DNA of 64,000 nt from Xanthomonas bromi (GTDB lineage: Bacteria; Pseudomonadota; Gammaproteobacteria; Xanthomonadales; Xanthomonadaceae): contig NZ_FLTX01000035.1 in NCBI RefSeq assembly GCF_900092025.1, positions 1 to 64,000 on the forward strand, given 5' to 3'. The translations under genes and the position numbers were made by a program. The notes under the pieces were generated by a model. It had not been told where the DNA came from and did not search any database. It worked only from the letters and a program-made list of their open reading frames with translations. This document shows positions 9,120-18,338 of the stretch, piece after piece; positions within the stretch are counted from its first letter, which is position 1; every line of letters begins with the position of its first letter.

Positions 9120-9428
9120 TCACGGCATCGTTTGTGGATCAATACCTGGCGGCAATGGCTGTACCGCCACGATCCGGTCCATCCAGATCCATTGCGGCTC
9201 TTGTGAGGCATCCAGGTGATCCAGGCGCAGTTGCCCGTTGACGCCTTCGTTATCGTGTTCGTCGAGATAGATCTGGAGCGTTGGGCGCACGGCAACCGTG
9301 CCGCGGATCATGCTGCCGTCCTCCAGTTCGATCCGCACCCGTTCCTGACCATCGAGCAGGGACACCCAATGTTCGAGCGTGGCGATCTGGACCTGTTCGG
9401 AATACACATGCGGGGCATATTTGGGCAT
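9120..9428 (-). CDS. DUF3247 Sm-like fold protein
   Basis: A 102-residue protein with a good GGAGAAAG ribosome binding site upstream of the ATG at 9428. Features are ERVRIELEDGSMIRGTV, LQIYLDEHDNEGVNGQLRLD and WIWMDRIVAVQ, a beta-strand series like an Sm/LSm barrel. I recognise it as DUF3247. From memory, the Xanthomonas campestris homologue XCC3642 was solved by structural genomics and described as Sm-like. Whether it binds RNA is not known to me. It precedes the sugar dehydrogenase gene on no shared transcript that I can demonstrate (88 bp downstream of it on the same strand order). Confidence 0.85.
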   Translation of the reverse strand: MPKYAPHVYSEQVQIATLEHWVSLLDGQERVRIELEDGSMIRGTVAVRPTLQIYLDEHDNEGVNGQLRLDHLDASQEPQWIWMDRIVAVQPLPPGIDPQTMP

Positions 9429-9770
9429 TGCGCTTTCTCCATGGGCGGGACGCTTCACGCTAGGCCAGCGCGCGTGAAAGCGGCAGAAAACATGCCGCGT
9501 GCTGGTGATTGGCACGGGTCTTGGCACGGCATTCGCGCCTTGCACGCCTGCGCAAGTGCCTGTCTTGCTGCCGCAACCACGGTACGCGCGTGTTGAAATA
9601 CTGCTCCACGAAAAGGGAGCGTGGTCACAAGACAACCGGCTGCTGGTGGGCGGATTTGGCGCCGTCCGGGAAGACACCGAGCACGAACTCGCGCTGCGCT
9701 AGCACCATTCAAGGCGTGGCATCACCCACTTCCCAATAACTCCATGCGCGCCAGTGCCGCTGCACGCACG
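9429..9770. other. Intergenic stretch, no gene supported
   Basis: This region lies between the end of the hybrid kinase and the start of the DUF3247 gene. It should contain the DUF3247 promoter, but I see no clear -35/-10 pair. Open frames here lack recognisable products. Confidence 0.4.
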
Positions 9771-11804
9771 TTACTCCACTGCTTCGCGCGCAGCGCGCAC
9801 GGCAGCGACCAGTTGCGCCACGCTGTACGGCTTGGCCAAATGCTCCTGAAACCCGGACTCCAGCGCGCGTTTGCGGTCGTCCTCGCGGGCCAGGGCGGTC
9901 ACCGCCACGGCAGGCAGCGCAGCAGGGTCCAACCCGAGGTTTTCGCGCACGGTGCGGATCAAACCGTAGCCGTCCATGCCCGGCATCCCGATATCGGTCA
10001 GCATCAGATCGAAGCGTGCGTGGCCGCGATGATCGATCAGCGCCAATGCATCGGTGGCGCTGCCGGCGGTGACCACTTCGGCGCCCTGCTCTTCGAGCAG
10101 ACGCCGCAGATAATCGAGCATGTCCGGCTGGTCTTCGACCGCCAGCAGGCGCAGGCCGTTGAGCGCACGCGCTTCGACGATCTGTTCGGACATCAGGCGC
10201 CGCCGCAATTCGCGACGCGGGCGCCGGGCCTGATCGGGAACGTGTTCCGGCAGGCGCACGGTAAACGTGGCGCCCTTGCCACGGCCACCGCTGGTGGCAC
10301 CGACCTGACCGCCGTGCATTTCCACCAGCTGTTGCACGATGGCCAGGCCCAGACCCAGGCCGCCATGCTGGCGCGTGGTGGTGCCATCGGCCTGACGGAA
10401 ACGGCCGAACAGATGCGGCAGGAATTCGGCGGCGATGCCGTCGCCGGAGTCGCAGACCGACACCAGCAGATGCCCATCGTCGCGCTCGATACTGACGTCG
10501 ATACGGCCATGCGCCGGCGTGAACTTGATCGCGTTGGAAAGCAAATTCCACAACACCTGCTGCAGGCGCGTGGCATCGCCAAGCACCAGGCACGGCGTGG
10601 GCGGCACGTGCAGTTCCAGTATCTGGTCCTTGCCTTCGGCCGCCAGCTCCTGGGTGTTCAAGGCTTCGCGTACCTGCTCGACCAGATCCAGCGATTCGAC
10701 CTCCAACTGCACCTTGCCCAGCAACATGCTGCTGAGATCGAGCATGTCGGAAATCAGCCGTTTCTGCGCACGCGCGCTGCTGGCGATCACCGACAAGCCC
10801 TTGTAGTTGGGTTGACCTTCTTCCACGCGCTGCAGCAGCAATTCGCTCCAGCCCAGAATCGTGGTCAGCGGAGTGCGCAGTTCGTGCGAAAGCGTGGCCA
10901 GGAACTCGTCCTTCAACCGCGCCATACTCTCGGCCTCGTTGCGCGCGCTGCGCTCGGATTCGAGCAGTTGCTCGCGCGCCAGCTCGATCTCGCGCTGCTC
11001 GGTCACGTCCGGGCTGCTGCCGGCCAGACCGATGAAACGGCCGTCGGCCGAATAGCGCGGTGTGGCGGTCATTTCGATCCAGCGCCACTGCCCATCGTGG
11101 CGGCGTGCGCGCACCAGCGCGCGCAGGCCGCGTTGCTCTTTCAGCGATGCCGCCAGCTCGAACTGAAACGTCGGCAAGTCGTCCGGATGCAGCAACTCGC
11201 TCCACGCCGACACCGTACCGCTGGAAATATCCAGGCCGAAGAATTCGCCGTACGCGCTGTTGACGAAGCGCACCACGCCCTGCGCATCCAGCACCCACAC
11301 CGGCATCGGCAACCCGTCCGCCAGCGCACTGAAACGCGCCTCGCTTTCGGCCAGCTCGCGCTCGACGCGTTTGCGCTCGGTGATGTCCATGAACAGCACC
11401 GCCACCCGCCCCTGCTCCGGCTGGCCGACCCGGAACGCATCCACCGAGTACCAGCGCTTGAGCACCTTGGCCTGCATTTCGAAATGGATGCGGTTGCCGG
11501 TGCGTGCGACGTGACCATAGCGGTCGAACCACTCCTGCTCATGCTCGGGGAGCATGCCGCGGATGGAGACGTTCAGTGCGTTGGACAGACCCGTGTAGCG
11601 CTCGAAGGCGCCATTGGTGGTGCGGATCATATAGTCCACCGCCTGCTCACCGTCGAACACCATATCGATGACGCAGAAGCCGGCATCGATATTGTGGAAG
11701 ATCTCGTGATACATCGCCGGGTCCAGAAACGGCTCGGCAATGGCGGCCGGCAGGGCGGCAGCCAGCGAAGGGCTGGGAGTAGGAGTGCTCAAATCGGAAA
11801 CCAC
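9771..11804 (-). CDS. PAS-PAS hybrid histidine kinase with receiver
   Basis: A 677-residue soluble hybrid kinase with no membrane segment. PAS domains lie at about 30-150 and 160-285, each ending in a PAC-like segment (FMDITERKR and GSSPDVTEQRE). The H-box LSHELRTPLTTILGW is near 305, the N-box NLLSNAIKFT near 430 and the G-boxes DSGDGIAAE and GLGLGLAIV follow. A C-terminal receiver (about 545-670) has its acceptor Asp in LMLTDIGMPGMDG and its Lys in EHLAKPYS. It probably senses a cytosolic cue through PAS and passes phosphate on through a separate HPt protein. No regulator gene adjoins it. The start at 11804 gives the longest sensible N-terminus. Confidence 0.9.
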   Translation of the reverse strand: MVSDLSTPTPSPSLAAALPAAIAEPFLDPAMYHEIFHNIDAGFCVIDMVFDGEQAVDYMIRTTNGAFERYTGLSNALNVSIRGMLPEHEQEWFDRYGHVARTGNRIHFEMQAKVLKRWYSVDAFRVGQPEQGRVAVLFMDITERKRVERELAESEARFSALADGLPMPVWVLDAQGVVRFVNSAYGEFFGLDISSGTVSAWSELLHPDDLPTFQFELAASLKEQRGLRALVRARRHDGQWRWIEMTATPRYSADGRFIGLAGSSPDVTEQREIELAREQLLESERSARNEAESMARLKDEFLATLSHELRTPLTTILGWSELLLQRVEEGQPNYKGLSVIASSARAQKRLISDMLDLSSMLLGKVQLEVESLDLVEQVREALNTQELAAEGKDQILELHVPPTPCLVLGDATRLQQVLWNLLSNAIKFTPAHGRIDVSIERDDGHLLVSVCDSGDGIAAEFLPHLFGRFRQADGTTTRQHGGLGLGLAIVQQLVEMHGGQVGATSGGRGKGATFTVRLPEHVPDQARRPRRELRRRLMSEQIVEARALNGLRLLAVEDQPDMLDYLRRLLEEQGAEVVTAGSATDALALIDHRGHARFDLMLTDIGMPGMDGYGLIRTVRENLGLDPAALPAVAVTALAREDDRKRALESGFQEHLAKPYSVAQLVAAVRAAREAVE

Positions 11805-11908
11805 GGATGCTGCCGGAGCGGATGACGTTCAGATGAAACCATGCCCGATGTCGTCAGCGGGTGCACGGCAGGCCGCCTAGGCTCACGCTTCGTTGCCAAA
11901 CCCTGGAG

Positions 11909-12199
11909 TCACCACAGGGTGGTGGCAGCACATCCGATACAGGCGGCCAGCACCATGGTCCCGGCGACCACGCCGCGGAAGAGCCATTCCCCCTCGCGGC
12001 GCAGCTGCGCGTCCATCCAGCGCTGCGCTTCCTCGCGCCAGGCGGTGGAGCGCGCGTAGTCGGAATCCAGCAACAACAGGCGGACCCGCGACACCCCCAT
12101 CTCGGCGCATTCGGCATGGCAGCGCTGGCTGAAACCGTCTTCACTGCTGGCGATCTGCGTGCCCACCGGCAATTGCAATTCGAGTTCAGGCCTGGACAT
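11909..12199 (-). CDS. Small protein with C-terminal membrane anchor, unknown
   Basis: A 96-residue protein beginning MSRPELELQL, with an amphipathic middle part rich in Arg and Glu and a single C-terminal hydrophobic segment (VVAGTMVLAACIGCAATTL). This predicts a tail-anchored inner-membrane protein with a cytosolic body. Its start overlaps the end of the upstream gene by 14 bp, so the two are likely one operon. I do not recognise a family. In-frame codons upstream of 12199 would give a longer form, but they overlap the neighbour in a way that seems unlikely. Confidence 0.6.
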   Translation of the reverse strand: MSRPELELQLPVGTQIASSEDGFSQRCHAECAEMGVSRVRLLLLDSDYARSTAWREEAQRWMDAQLRREGEWLFRGVVAGTMVLAACIGCAATTLW

Positions 12200-12683
12200 A
12201 ACGGGGACGCTCCTGGTCAAGCTCATGTTCCAGCGCCATGCGCGCCAGCTGGGTGTAGTTGGCACGCGGCCCCTGTCCACGACCGGTGAGCATTCCCTGG
12301 TAATCAAGGTCCTGCCAGACCCGTCCGGTCCACTCGACACAGTCTTCGGCGATGACCAGCATCAGCGAATAGCGGTAATCCAGCCCATTGGCAGCGGTGT
12401 AGGTGTAGACCGGCGGAAACTGCACCGCCACATCGACCTGCCGCGCCAGCGCCGCCAGATGCTCGCGCAGCGCGGCGCGCGGATCGGCGTCCGGTTCCAG
12501 ATGCAGGGCCCGCGTGGCCAGATCCAGGTCGACCTCGCTCTGCAGGGCCACGAATGCGTCCGCGCCGGATGCGGGGTTGTGGCCGTGCTGTTTGGCCCAA
12601 TCGATGAATTGCAGACGCACATCCGACGGCATGTGTGCCGACGCCGAAGACGCTGATTTTGTGCGGAAAGAGGGGCTGTCCAT
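12186..12683 (-). CDS. Conserved protein of unknown function
   Basis: A 165-residue soluble protein starting MDSPSFRTKS. It has a helical N-terminal half (LQFIDWAKQHG, ALREHLAALARQVDVAV) and a beta-rich C-terminal half (YTYTAANGLDYRYSLMLV, WTGRVWQDLDYQGML). I recognise no domain. It overlaps the small tail-anchored protein gene by 14 bp, which suggests the two products act together, possibly with the first recruited to the membrane by the second. That is inference only. Confidence 0.65.
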   Translation of the reverse strand: MDSPSFRTKSASSASAHMPSDVRLQFIDWAKQHGHNPASGADAFVALQSEVDLDLATRALHLEPDADPRAALREHLAALARQVDVAVQFPPVYTYTAANGLDYRYSLMLVIAEDCVEWTGRVWQDLDYQGMLTGRGQGPRANYTQLARMALEHELDQERPRYVQA

Positions 12684-12878
12684 GCTGGCGATCTTCCGGG
12701 CTATGCCGTGAAGCGCGGGCGCAGGCGCAGTGAACCCGCCGTCATGGTGAGGCAGCGGATTAACCGCACGGCAACGTGGTCGCGAGCCCAGGCGTGCGGC
12801 GCGTTGCAGGCGCTTGGGCGCACCCCCACACTGCTGCAACGACCGGTACGTCACCGACCTTCCGCTTGGAGGCTTTCC

Positions 12879-13454
12879 ATGAAACTTTCCACTCTTTGCG
12901 GCGCCAGCCTGCTACTGGCCGGCGTGCTGGCGGCGACCGCTGTGCAGGCCCGGGTACGCAACGTCACCGACCCTGACGCACCGCGTGCGCTGAGCAGCGA
13001 TGGCAAGGTGGACGTGCGCTGGACCGACCCGGCGCAGTTCTCCGAAGTGCGCTTCAGCGGCAACCGGTGGGAGGCACAGCGCGGCGATTGGGTCACCCAG
13101 CTGGCAACCCACTTTCAGCAGAGTGCAGCGCGCCAGCTGCCCGATGGCCAGCATCTGAGCGTGACCATCACCGACATCCGCCGCGCCGGCCAATACGAGC
13201 CCTGGCACGGGCCGCGGATGCAGGACGTGCGCGTGGTCAAGGACATCTACCCGCCGCGCCTGAGCTTCACTTACACGCTCACCGGTGCCGATGGCCGGGT
13301 GATCGATCAGGGCGAACGCAAGCTGGTGGATTCGGCCTTTCTGATGAGCGGCCCGCGCCTGACCGACAGCGATCCGCTACGCTTCGAAAAAGCGATGATC
13401 GACGACTGGGTGCGCAAGCAATTCCGCAGAGATCGCAGTACGGCTGGGTTGTGA
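12879..13454 (+). CDS. DUF3016 family exported protein
   Basis: A 191-residue protein with a cleavable signal peptide (residues 1-24, ending TAVQARV) and the DUF3016 pattern. VRWTDPAQFSEVR opens the domain, then come VTITDIRRAGQYEP and LSFTYTLTGADGRVIDQGERKL. The domain is expected to be periplasmic and beta-rich. No function is established to my knowledge. It is a single gene, divergent from the pair of unknown genes at 11909-12683. A TTGGAGG site 7 bases upstream of the ATG at 12879 supports the start. Confidence 0.83.
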   Translation: MKLSTLCGASLLLAGVLAATAVQARVRNVTDPDAPRALSSDGKVDVRWTDPAQFSEVRFSGNRWEAQRGDWVTQLATHFQQSAARQLPDGQHLSVTITDIRRAGQYEPWHGPRMQDVRVVKDIYPPRLSFTYTLTGADGRVIDQGERKLVDSAFLMSGPRLTDSDPLRFEKAMIDDWVRKQFRRDRSTAGL

Positions 13455-13763
13455 GAAAGCGCCGTTTGGCGTCAGAGCGGCAGGCAGGCGTGAGTGGATG
13501 ACCCGTGAGAAGCTAGAGCACAACGGCGCGACGACACGCGCCGTTGCGCGTTGCGCGCGCATGGGACCGGTGTGCGTTTCTAGCGGCTGGCGGACCCGAG
13601 GTGCTCTGCTCTTGCTTCGTAAGAATCAAGCTTGCTGACCGTCAGGCGAAGCAGCGGTGGGTAAACGAGCGAGAGAGCCTCATGCGGTCCGGCTGCGCGT
13701 GGCTGCGCACTTACCCTCGCCCGGCACTGCGCCATTTCTCACGGAGGAAGCAGGCAACACCAC
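13455..13763. other. Intergenic stretch with one hairpin
   Basis: About 310 bases between the convergent DUF3016 and alanine racemase genes. It contains the hairpin at 13522-13545. I see nothing else supported. Confidence 0.5.
13522..13545 (+). terminator. Hairpin after the DUF3016 gene
   Basis: AACGGCGCG, loop ACGACA, CGCGCCGTT: a perfect 9-bp GC-rich stem between convergent genes. No T-run follows, so it may stop transcription weakly or act on RNA stability. Confidence 0.45.
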
Positions 13764-14903
13764 TTACCGCGCTGCACTCCCGCCCACTGCGGCGACCTCG
13801 CGAACCGACGCGGGCGCGCTCAGCGCCGCCGTCTCGCCCACATACACCCGCGGCACGCGCTTGAGTCCGCACAGCAACTGATATGCGCTGACGTTGCATT
13901 GCGCGGCCAGCGGGCCGACCTGCGGGGCGTCGCCCCAGAGCTGCACCGGCGTGCCGATGTCGGCCTGCGGGTGGTCGGTGAGGTCGACGGTGAGCATGTC
14001 CATCGACACGCGACCGATCAACGAGCAGAACTGGCCCTCCACCAGCACCGGGGTGCCGTTCGGTGCAAACTGCGGGTAGCCGTCGGCATAGCCCATCGCC
14101 ACCACGCCGACACGGGTCGGCCGCTCGGCGACGAAGCGCGCGCCGTAGCCCACCGGCTCGCCAACCGGCAGGTCGCGGACCGAAATGATGCGCGAGCGCA
14201 GCGTCATCACCGGACGTAGTTGCGCGGTGGTGTCGGTGTCCTGCGGGAAGGGGTTGGCGCCGTACAACATCAGTCCCGGGCGCGACCAGTCGTTGCGCAG
14301 CGCCGGCCAGCCGAGCAGGCCGGGCGAATTGCGGATGCTGGTTTCCGCACGCATGCCGCCGGCGGTGAGCGCGAAGGCCACCGCCTGTTCGTCGGTGCGG
14401 CTGCAGTCCAGTTCGTCGGCGCGCGCCAGGTGGGTCATCAGCACCAGCGACGCGATCTGCGGCAGCCCGCGCAGGCGCAACCAGGCGGCGCGGAAATCCT
14501 CCGGCGACAAACCCAGCCGATGCATGCCGCTGTCCATCTTCAACCACACGCGTAGCGGTCGCGGGCTCTGGAACTCGGCCAGCGCGCGGACCTGCTGCGG
14601 CGTGGACGCCACCGTCCACAGGTCGTGCTCGGCGATCAGGCGCAGCTCGTCGTGTTCGAAGAACCCTTCCAGCAGCAGGATCGGCGCGCGGATACCGGCC
14701 TGGCGCAGCTCCAATGCCTCTTCGATGCAGGCCACTGCAAAGCCATCGGCGTCCGGTTCCAGCGCCTGCGCGCAGCGCACCGCGCCGTGCCCGTAGGCGT
14801 CGGCCTTGACCACCGCCAGTGCCTTGCTATTGCCGAGTCGCTTGGCCAGGCGGTAGTTGTGGCGCAGTGCATCCAGGTCGATCGACGCTTGCGCAGGACG
14901 CAC
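13764..14903 (-). CDS. dadX: Alanine racemase
   Basis: A 379-residue fold-type III PLP enzyme that interconverts L- and D-alanine. The PLP Lys is K33 in [10 protein letters not shown], and the family segments [21 protein letters not shown] and [11 protein letters not shown] are present. The start is GTG at 14903, which overlaps the TAG stop of dadA by one base (TAGTG), a classic sign of coupled translation. Placement directly after dadA, with a divergent Lrp-type regulator beyond, matches the catabolic dad operon. I therefore prefer dadX over a stand-alone alr, although the enzyme may serve peptidoglycan synthesis too. Confidence 0.93.
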   Translation of the reverse strand: MRPAQASIDLDALRHNYRLAKRLGNSKALAVVKADAYGHGAVRCAQALEPDADGFAVACIEEALELRQAGIRAPILLLEGFFEHDELRLIAEHDLWTVASTPQQVRALAEFQSPRPLRVWLKMDSGMHRLGLSPEDFRAAWLRLRGLPQIASLVLMTHLARADELDCSRTDEQAVAFALTAGGMRAETSIRNSPGLLGWPALRNDWSRPGLMLYGANPFPQDTDTTAQLRPVMTLRSRIISVRDLPVGEPVGYGARFVAERPTRVGVVAMGYADGYPQFAPNGTPVLVEGQFCSLIGRVSMDMLTVDLTDHPQADIGTPVQLWGDAPQVGPLAAQCNVSAYQLLCGLKRVPRVYVGETAALSAPASVREVAAVGGSAAR

Positions 14904-16192
14904 TACGCAGCCTCCCGCTGCGGGCGCTGGCTGCGTGTGGACAGGTAACGAAACATGTCCAGGCCCTCGGTATCGATCTCGGGCGTGCGGCCTTGCATGA
15001 GATCGGCCAGGTAACGGCCGGAGCCGCAGGCCATGGTCCAGCCCAGCGTGCCGTGGCCGGTGTTGAGGAACAGGTTGGCATACGGCGTGGCGCCGACCAC
15101 CGGCGTGCCGTCCGGCGTGGCCGGACGCAGGCCGGTCCAGAATTCGGCCTGGGCCAGATCCCCGCCGCCCGGGAACAGGTCGTTGACCACCATTTCCAGC
15201 GTGGCGCGACGACGCGGATTCAACGACATGTCGAAGCCGGCCACCTCGGCCATGCCGCCGACGCGGATGCGGTCGTCGAAACGGGTAAGCGCGATCTTGT
15301 AGCTCTCGTCCAGCACCGTGGACGTCGGCGCGCATTGCGCATCGACGATCGGAATGGTGAGCGAATAGCCCTTGAGCGGGTAGACCGGCAGATGCAGGCC
15401 GAGCGAGAGCAGCAGGTCGGCCGAGTAGCTGCCCAGTGCCAGCACGTAGCGGTCGGCGGTTTCGATGCGGCCATCGATCTGCACGCCGCTGACCTGGCCG
15501 CCGCCGCGTTCCAGCCGCTCGATCTGCTGCCCGTAACGGAACGCGACGCCTGCCTGCGCGGCCAGTTCGGCCAGACGCTGGGTAAACAGGCGGCAGTCGC
15601 CGGTCTGGTCTTCGGGCAGGCGCAGCGCGCCGGCCATCTGCGTGCCGCCGCCGGCCAGGCCGGGCTCGAATTGCGCAATCTGCGCCGGGCTCAGCAGTTC
15701 GTAGGGCACGCCGTACTGGGCCAGTACTTCGATGTCCTGCGCAGCCGCATCGAGCTGTTGCTGGGTGCGGAACAGCTGGGTGGTACCGAGCCGGCGGCCC
15801 TCGAATGCGATCCCGGTCTCGGCACGCAATGCATTGAGGCAGTCGCGGCTGTAGTCGGACATGCGCACCATGCGCGCCTTGTTCACCGCATAGCGCTCGG
15901 CAGTGCAGTTGCGCAGCATCTGGCTCAGCCACGCCAGCTGGCGCAGGTCGCGGGTGGGGCGGATCGACAGCGGCGCATGCTGCTCGAACAGCCATTTCAC
16001 TGCCTTGCCGGGCACGCCGGGCGCGGCCCAGGGGGAGGTGTAGCCGAACGACAGCTGGCCGGCGTTGGCGTAACTGGTCTCCAGCGCCGCCGCCGGCCGG
16101 CGGTCGACCACGGTCACTTCGCAACCGGCCTGCGCCAGATACCACGCACTGGTCACGCCAATGACGCCGCTACCGAGAATGAGCACCCGCAT
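14903..16192 (-). CDS. dadA: D-amino acid dehydrogenase, small subunit
   Basis: A 429-residue FAD enzyme that oxidises D-alanine and other D-amino acids to 2-oxo acids and feeds electrons to the respiratory chain at the inner membrane. It starts with the dinucleotide-binding [16 protein letters not shown] and has the family features [31 protein letters not shown] and [16 protein letters not shown] near the C-terminus. AGGAGAG lies 6 bases before the ATG at 16192. It is the first gene of dadA-dadX. With the racemase it allows L-alanine to be used as a carbon and nitrogen source. Confidence 0.95.
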   Translation of the reverse strand: MRVLILGSGVIGVTSAWYLAQAGCEVTVVDRRPAAALETSYANAGQLSFGYTSPWAAPGVPGKAVKWLFEQHAPLSIRPTRDLRQLAWLSQMLRNCTAERYAVNKARMVRMSDYSRDCLNALRAETGIAFEGRRLGTTQLFRTQQQLDAAAQDIEVLAQYGVPYELLSPAQIAQFEPGLAGGGTQMAGALRLPEDQTGDCRLFTQRLAELAAQAGVAFRYGQQIERLERGGGQVSGVQIDGRIETADRYVLALGSYSADLLLSLGLHLPVYPLKGYSLTIPIVDAQCAPTSTVLDESYKIALTRFDDRIRVGGMAEVAGFDMSLNPRRRATLEMVVNDLFPGGGDLAQAEFWTGLRPATPDGTPVVGATPYANLFLNTGHGTLGWTMACGSGRYLADLMQGRTPEIDTEGLDMFRYLSTRSQRPQREAA

Positions 16193-16251
16193 GTCGCTCT
16201 CCTGAAAAGGGCATTCCCCCAGAACCAAGCGTCGAGAGGGACATTTAGCCA

Positions 16252-16266
16252 CAGTATATTGCGATC
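16252..16266. promoter_or_regulatory. Possible Lrp-type operator between dadA and the regulator
   Basis: CAGTATATT and the bases that follow match the left half of the known Lrp consensus well and the right half poorly. The site lies in the 148-bp gap between the divergent dadA and Lrp-family genes, where such a site is expected. Candidate only. Confidence 0.3.
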
Positions 16267-16340
16267 CAGGCAGTGCCATTTCTGGAATCGGCCCGCCTTT
16301 ACAGTGAAACCTCCTGCCAAATCTTTCCGAGACAAACCCT

Positions 16341-16817
16341 ATGGCCCGCGCCCGCGAGCTGGACAAGATCGACCGCAAGATCCTGCGCATCCTGCAGCAG
16401 GAGGGGCGGATTTCGTTTACTGAACTGGGCGAACGCGTCGGTCTGTCGACCACGCCCTGCACCGAGCGCGTACGCCGGCTGGAGCGCGATGGCGCCATCA
16501 CCGGCTACTACGCGCGGCTGGACCCACACTACCTCAAGGCCAGCCTGCTGGTGTTCGTGGAGATCAGCCTGGCCTACAAATCCGGCGACATCTTCGAAGA
16601 ATTCCGCCGCGCCGCGCTGAAGCTGCCCAACGTGCTGGAGTGCCATCTGGTCTCCGGCGATTTCGACTACCTGCTCAAGGCCCGCATCAGCGAGATGGCG
16701 TCCTACCGCAAGCTGCTCGGCAGCACCTTGCTGACCATGCCGCATGTGCGCGAATCCAAGAGCTACATCGTGATGGAAGAGGTCAAGGAGACGCTGGCGT
16801 TGCCGATCGCCGATTGA
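16341..16817 (+). CDS. Lrp/AsnC family transcriptional regulator
   Basis: A 158-residue protein with an N-terminal winged helix-turn-helix ([30 protein letters not shown], split here as helices at about 7-50) and a C-terminal RAM effector domain containing [19 protein letters not shown]. It is close in length and motif pattern to Lrp itself. Its divergent position next to dadAX strongly suggests it controls D/L-alanine catabolism, as DadR and Lrp do in other gammaproteobacteria. Amino acids, probably alanine or leucine, are the expected ligands. Confidence 0.93.
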   Translation: MARARELDKIDRKILRILQQEGRISFTELGERVGLSTTPCTERVRRLERDGAITGYYARLDPHYLKASLLVFVEISLAYKSGDIFEEFRRAALKLPNVLECHLVSGDFDYLLKARISEMASYRKLLGSTLLTMPHVRESKSYIVMEEVKETLALPIAD

Positions 16818-16866
16818 AGCCAAGGATTGTGGGTCGGGAATCGGCAACAGCAGCTCACCCGCGCCA

Positions 16867-17265
16867 TCAGCGCACTACGCGCATGCCATCGCCCGCCGGG
16901 ACCACGTCGTAATAGCGGCCGGTTTTGGTATCCAGCACCCGGTTGGCGCCGGCAGGTTGCATGCCCTGCAGCAGGCGGCCATTGCGGTCGTAAACCATCG
17001 GCTTCATCGGCGCCACCAGACTGCCAGCAGGCGCAACAGGTGTCTGTGCAGGCCCACGCGTGGGAATTGTCGGCGCGACCGGACGTTGCCCCAGCTGCGA
17101 CGGCACCGGCGCGGCGGCGGGCGGCGGCTGCACCGGCGGCGGCGTGGTGATGGGCTGCAAGGTGTTGGACGAGCGGGTCGTGGTGGCCGACTGCGCCGCT
17201 GCCGCTCCGGCCATCGTCAGCAGAACGCACAGCAGGACGCGGCGGGTGGATGCGTGGATCGCCAT
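16867..17265 (-). CDS. Exported proline-rich small protein, unknown
   Basis: A 132-residue protein with a clear signal peptide (RRVLLCVLLTMAGAAAAQS, cleavage near residue 25), a Pro/Ala-rich low-complexity linker at about 40-80, and a short C-terminal domain with MVYDRNGRLLQGMQPAG and TGRYYDVVPAGDGMRVVR. It is expected in the periplasm or outside the cell. I do not recognise the C-terminal motif as a named family. It is a single gene, convergent with the Lrp-type regulator. Confidence 0.7.
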   Translation of the reverse strand: MAIHASTRRVLLCVLLTMAGAAAAQSATTTRSSNTLQPITTPPPVQPPPAAAPVPSQLGQRPVAPTIPTRGPAQTPVAPAGSLVAPMKPMVYDRNGRLLQGMQPAGANRVLDTKTGRYYDVVPAGDGMRVVR

Positions 17266-17547
17266 GACAGGCACCTTGCGTGTTCGAGGGTAATGAGTGG
17301 ATTGGGGCGCCGGCGTGCTACGGCAATGCATGCGACCGGCCGGAGGCTGAACGCGTTCGCCAAGTCGTTGCGGTGAGAAGCACGTCTCACCATGCACTGC
17401 AGTCACGCGCGCCAGCCAGTTTTCGCGTGCAGCGATACCACCGTCGCAGCCCCACGCTGAAGGCGCACCTGGTTGAACCGGCCCGGCAATGCCCACATCA
17501 CGGAAGCAGGCGCCGGCACCCCGCTGGCGAGCGCATGCGAGAGCCTC

Positions 17548-18012
17548 ATGAGCCAGTTCGATCTGACCCCTCCCTCCCCCGCCCAACGCGATGCCCTGAT
17601 CGCCGGGCTCAGCGATGAGGAACAGCGCGTGCTGCTGCACCATGGCACCGAGGCGCCGTTCTGCGGGGTGTTCCTGGACAACAAGCTGGAGGGCGTCTAC
17701 ACCTGCCGCCTGTGCGGATTGCCGTTGTTCCGCTCCAGCGCCAAGTTCGACTCCGGCACCGGCTGGCCGAGCTTCTTCGCACCCTACGATGTCGCGCATG
17801 TGCGCGAGATCCGCGATATCAGCTATGGGATGATCCGCACCGAAATCGTCTGCGCGCGCTGCGAGAGTCACCTGGGCCATGTGTTCCCGGATGGCCCGCC
17901 ACCGACCGGCGAACGTCACTGCTTGAACTCGGTGTCGCTGCGCTTCACCGAAAACGGCAAGCCGCTGCCCAACCCGCTGCAGCGCGACGGCGCCGAGGTG
18001 CAGCCCGCCTGA
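17548..18012 (+). CDS. msrB: Peptide-methionine (R)-S-oxide reductase
   Basis: A 154-residue MsrB that repairs oxidised methionine in proteins. The zinc ligands are C53 and C56 (CRLC) and C102 and C105 (CARC). The catalytic Cys is C125 in GERHCLNSVSLRF, preceded by the conserved His124. GTGWPSFF and ESHLGHVFPDGP are family signatures. C39 is a possible resolving residue. I chose the ATG at 17548. The longer in-frame start at 17473 adds residues unlike the family. No signal peptide is present, so the enzyme is cytosolic. Confidence 0.95.
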   Translation: MSQFDLTPPSPAQRDALIAGLSDEEQRVLLHHGTEAPFCGVFLDNKLEGVYTCRLCGLPLFRSSAKFDSGTGWPSFFAPYDVAHVREIRDISYGMIRTEIVCARCESHLGHVFPDGPPPTGERHCLNSVSLRFTENGKPLPNPLQRDGAEVQPA

Positions 18013-18338
18013 TGGCGCCGTCCACCGGTCAGGCAACGGCAATGGCGGTATTTGGAAAGCGTTGAGTGACGCCTCCAGGTGCCCTTGCACCACAAGCGAG
18101 GCAGTGCTCACCCCACGCAGTCGCTTGAATTTCCAGGCAGCTGCTTGATTTTCAGATGGGCAACCACACTCAGGCGAGGGCGGCGTTCCATCCCGACGCC
18201 GTGCGTTGTTCAGGAGTCAACACGCGCCGCCCCCCGCCCCGGCACGCCTGATCGACAGGCATGGGCAGCGCCGGGACCCAGCCGCTCACATCTCGACCGT
18301 CGCCACTCCGGCGGTCCGATTCAGGCAGGAGTCCACCG
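18013..18338. other. Intergenic stretch with a tandem duplication
   Basis: About 326 bases between msrB and the MliC-like lipoprotein gene. The one structure seen is the imperfect duplication at 18117-18155. Confidence 0.5.
18117..18155 (+). repeat. Imperfect tandem duplication, 20 bp
   Basis: Two adjacent copies, GCAGTCGCTTGAATTTCCAG at 18117-18136 and GCAGCTGCTTGATTTTCAG at 18137-18155, differ at a few positions. It could be a paired operator or a diverged duplication. Confidence 0.55.

Noticed and set aside
9621-11825. Long open frame on the plus strand (over 700 codons)
   Set aside because: It lies antisense to the PAS-PAS hybrid kinase, which has complete motifs. The antisense frame is an artefact of high GC codon use and shows no family features.
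14819-16423. Long plus-strand open frame opposite dadA
   Set aside because: It mirrors the dadA coding sequence and lacks a credible start or domain.
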